The position numbers and the translations under genes were made by a program. Below the pieces are notes generated by a model. The model was not told the DNA's origin, did not search any database, and saw nothing but the letters and a program-made list of their open reading frames with translations. A DNA stretch of 6,554 bases from Halieaceae bacterium (GTDB lineage: Bacteria; Pseudomonadota; Gammaproteobacteria; Pseudomonadales; Halieaceae): assembly GCA_011524755.1 (NCBI GenBank), contig WTJR01000073.1:2942-9495 (forward strand), written 5' to 3'. Position 1 is the first letter of the stretch. Each line of letters opens with the position of its first letter. Below, one piece after another: positions 6,290 to 6,554 of the stretch.

Positions 6290-6311
6290 AAAAAATGCAC
6301 TGAATTAGTGC
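6290..6311 (-). terminator. Rho-independent terminator downstream of dnaE
   Basis: On the minus strand GCACT (6311-6307) pairs with AGTGC (6301-6297) around the loop AATTC, followed by one A and six T (6295-6290). It lies about 80 bases past the dnaE stop and in the right orientation. The stem is short at 5 pairs, but hairpin plus T run is the textbook layout. A run of A before the stem could lengthen the pairing with the T run. Confidence 0.6.
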
Positions 6312-6330
6312 GAAAAATATCAGGACAGTC

Positions 6331-6338
6331 GGGGGGGG
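6331..6338. repeat. Run of eight G
   Basis: Eight consecutive G on the plus strand (C on the minus) in the non-coding gap between the dnaE stop and the terminator hairpin. It is the longest G/C homopolymer in the window. It lies outside genes, so slippage would not change a protein. Confidence 0.9.
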
Positions 6339-6389
6339 TTAAATCGATCTAGCCAGCAGTGCTCAATGCCTAGTCGCAAGGGCAATAAC

Positions 6390-6554
6390 CTATCGCTCGT
6401 AGATCACCTCTACCGACTCGTGGCCAACCAGCTCCTTCAGCTGATCAAGCAAGGTATCCGTGGGCGTGACCCGCCACCGATCACCAAATCTAACCACTGC
6501 CGAACCGGCCGGCTGTCGGTACTCAACAATAATTGGGCAGTCTCCCGTATGAGC
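6390..6554 (-). CDS. dnaE: DNA polymerase III alpha subunit, C-terminal end (cut by window edge)
   Basis: The minus strand is open from the right edge to a TAG at 6392-6390, giving the last 54 residues of a larger protein. The sequence GDCPIIVEYRQPAG, then VVRFGDRWRVTPTDTLLDQL and KELVGHESVEVIYER at the very end matches the pattern I know for the C-terminus of gammaproteobacterial DnaE: a beta-rich stretch, G-x-x-WRV-x-P-x-D, then a leucine-rich helix. This region lies in the C-terminal tail involved in contacts with tau, far from the polymerase active site. In E. coli accA lies just downstream of dnaE; here it does not, and a terminator follows instead. Identity rests on recall of the tail pattern only, so it is good but not certain. 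Confidence 0.8.
   Translation of the reverse strand, partial: AHTGDCPIIVEYRQPAGSAVVRFGDRWRVTPTDTLLDQLKELVGHESVEVIYER

Overview
The window reads as a stretch of ordinary chromosome from a gammaproteobacterium, probably a marine one. The evidence is the combination of GreB, a HinT of E. coli-like length, a YcaR/Trm112-like small protein, a single-chain GcvP, a DUF1244 protein and the tail of DnaE. This assignment comes from protein resemblance recalled from memory, not from a search. I see no mobile elements, CRISPR array, tRNA, rRNA or phage genes.

Left part (1-1788, minus strand). Four genes point leftwards in the order M23 peptidase, Trm112-like protein, hinT, alaS. The gaps are short (44, 5 and 36 bases with the preferred starts), so they could form one transcript. 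A weak candidate promoter in the gap after the peptidase gene could drive the last three separately. alaS is cut by the left edge and only its first 112 codons are present.

Middle part (1789-5380). A 138-base divergent gap separates the peptidase from greB on the plus strand. It is followed, after 88 bases, by a complete gcvP (955 aa, glycine decarboxylase P protein). The gcvT and gcvH partners are not in the window, and the short gap before gcvP leaves no room for a typical tandem glycine riboswitch.

Right part (5381-6554, minus strand). gcvP converges on a two-gene unit: a Nudix hydrolase with a lipoprotein signal, whose stop codon overlaps the start of a DUF1244 gene by one base (TAATG). 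Upstream lies a 244-base non-coding gap with two consecutive hairpin/T-run structures suited to ending dnaE transcription, a run of eight G, and an inverted repeat in the presumed Nudix leader. The last 165 bases are the C-terminal end of dnaE, too short to stand out as an ORF.

Functions covered are translation (alaS), transcript elongation (greB), replication (dnaE), one-carbon metabolism (gcvP), cell wall or envelope (M23) and nucleotide phosphoramidate hydrolysis (hinT). I found no clearly new system. The most interesting points are the apparently exported Nudix lipoprotein coupled to DUF1244, the M23 enzyme with Asp in place of a zinc-binding His, and the paired terminators after dnaE.
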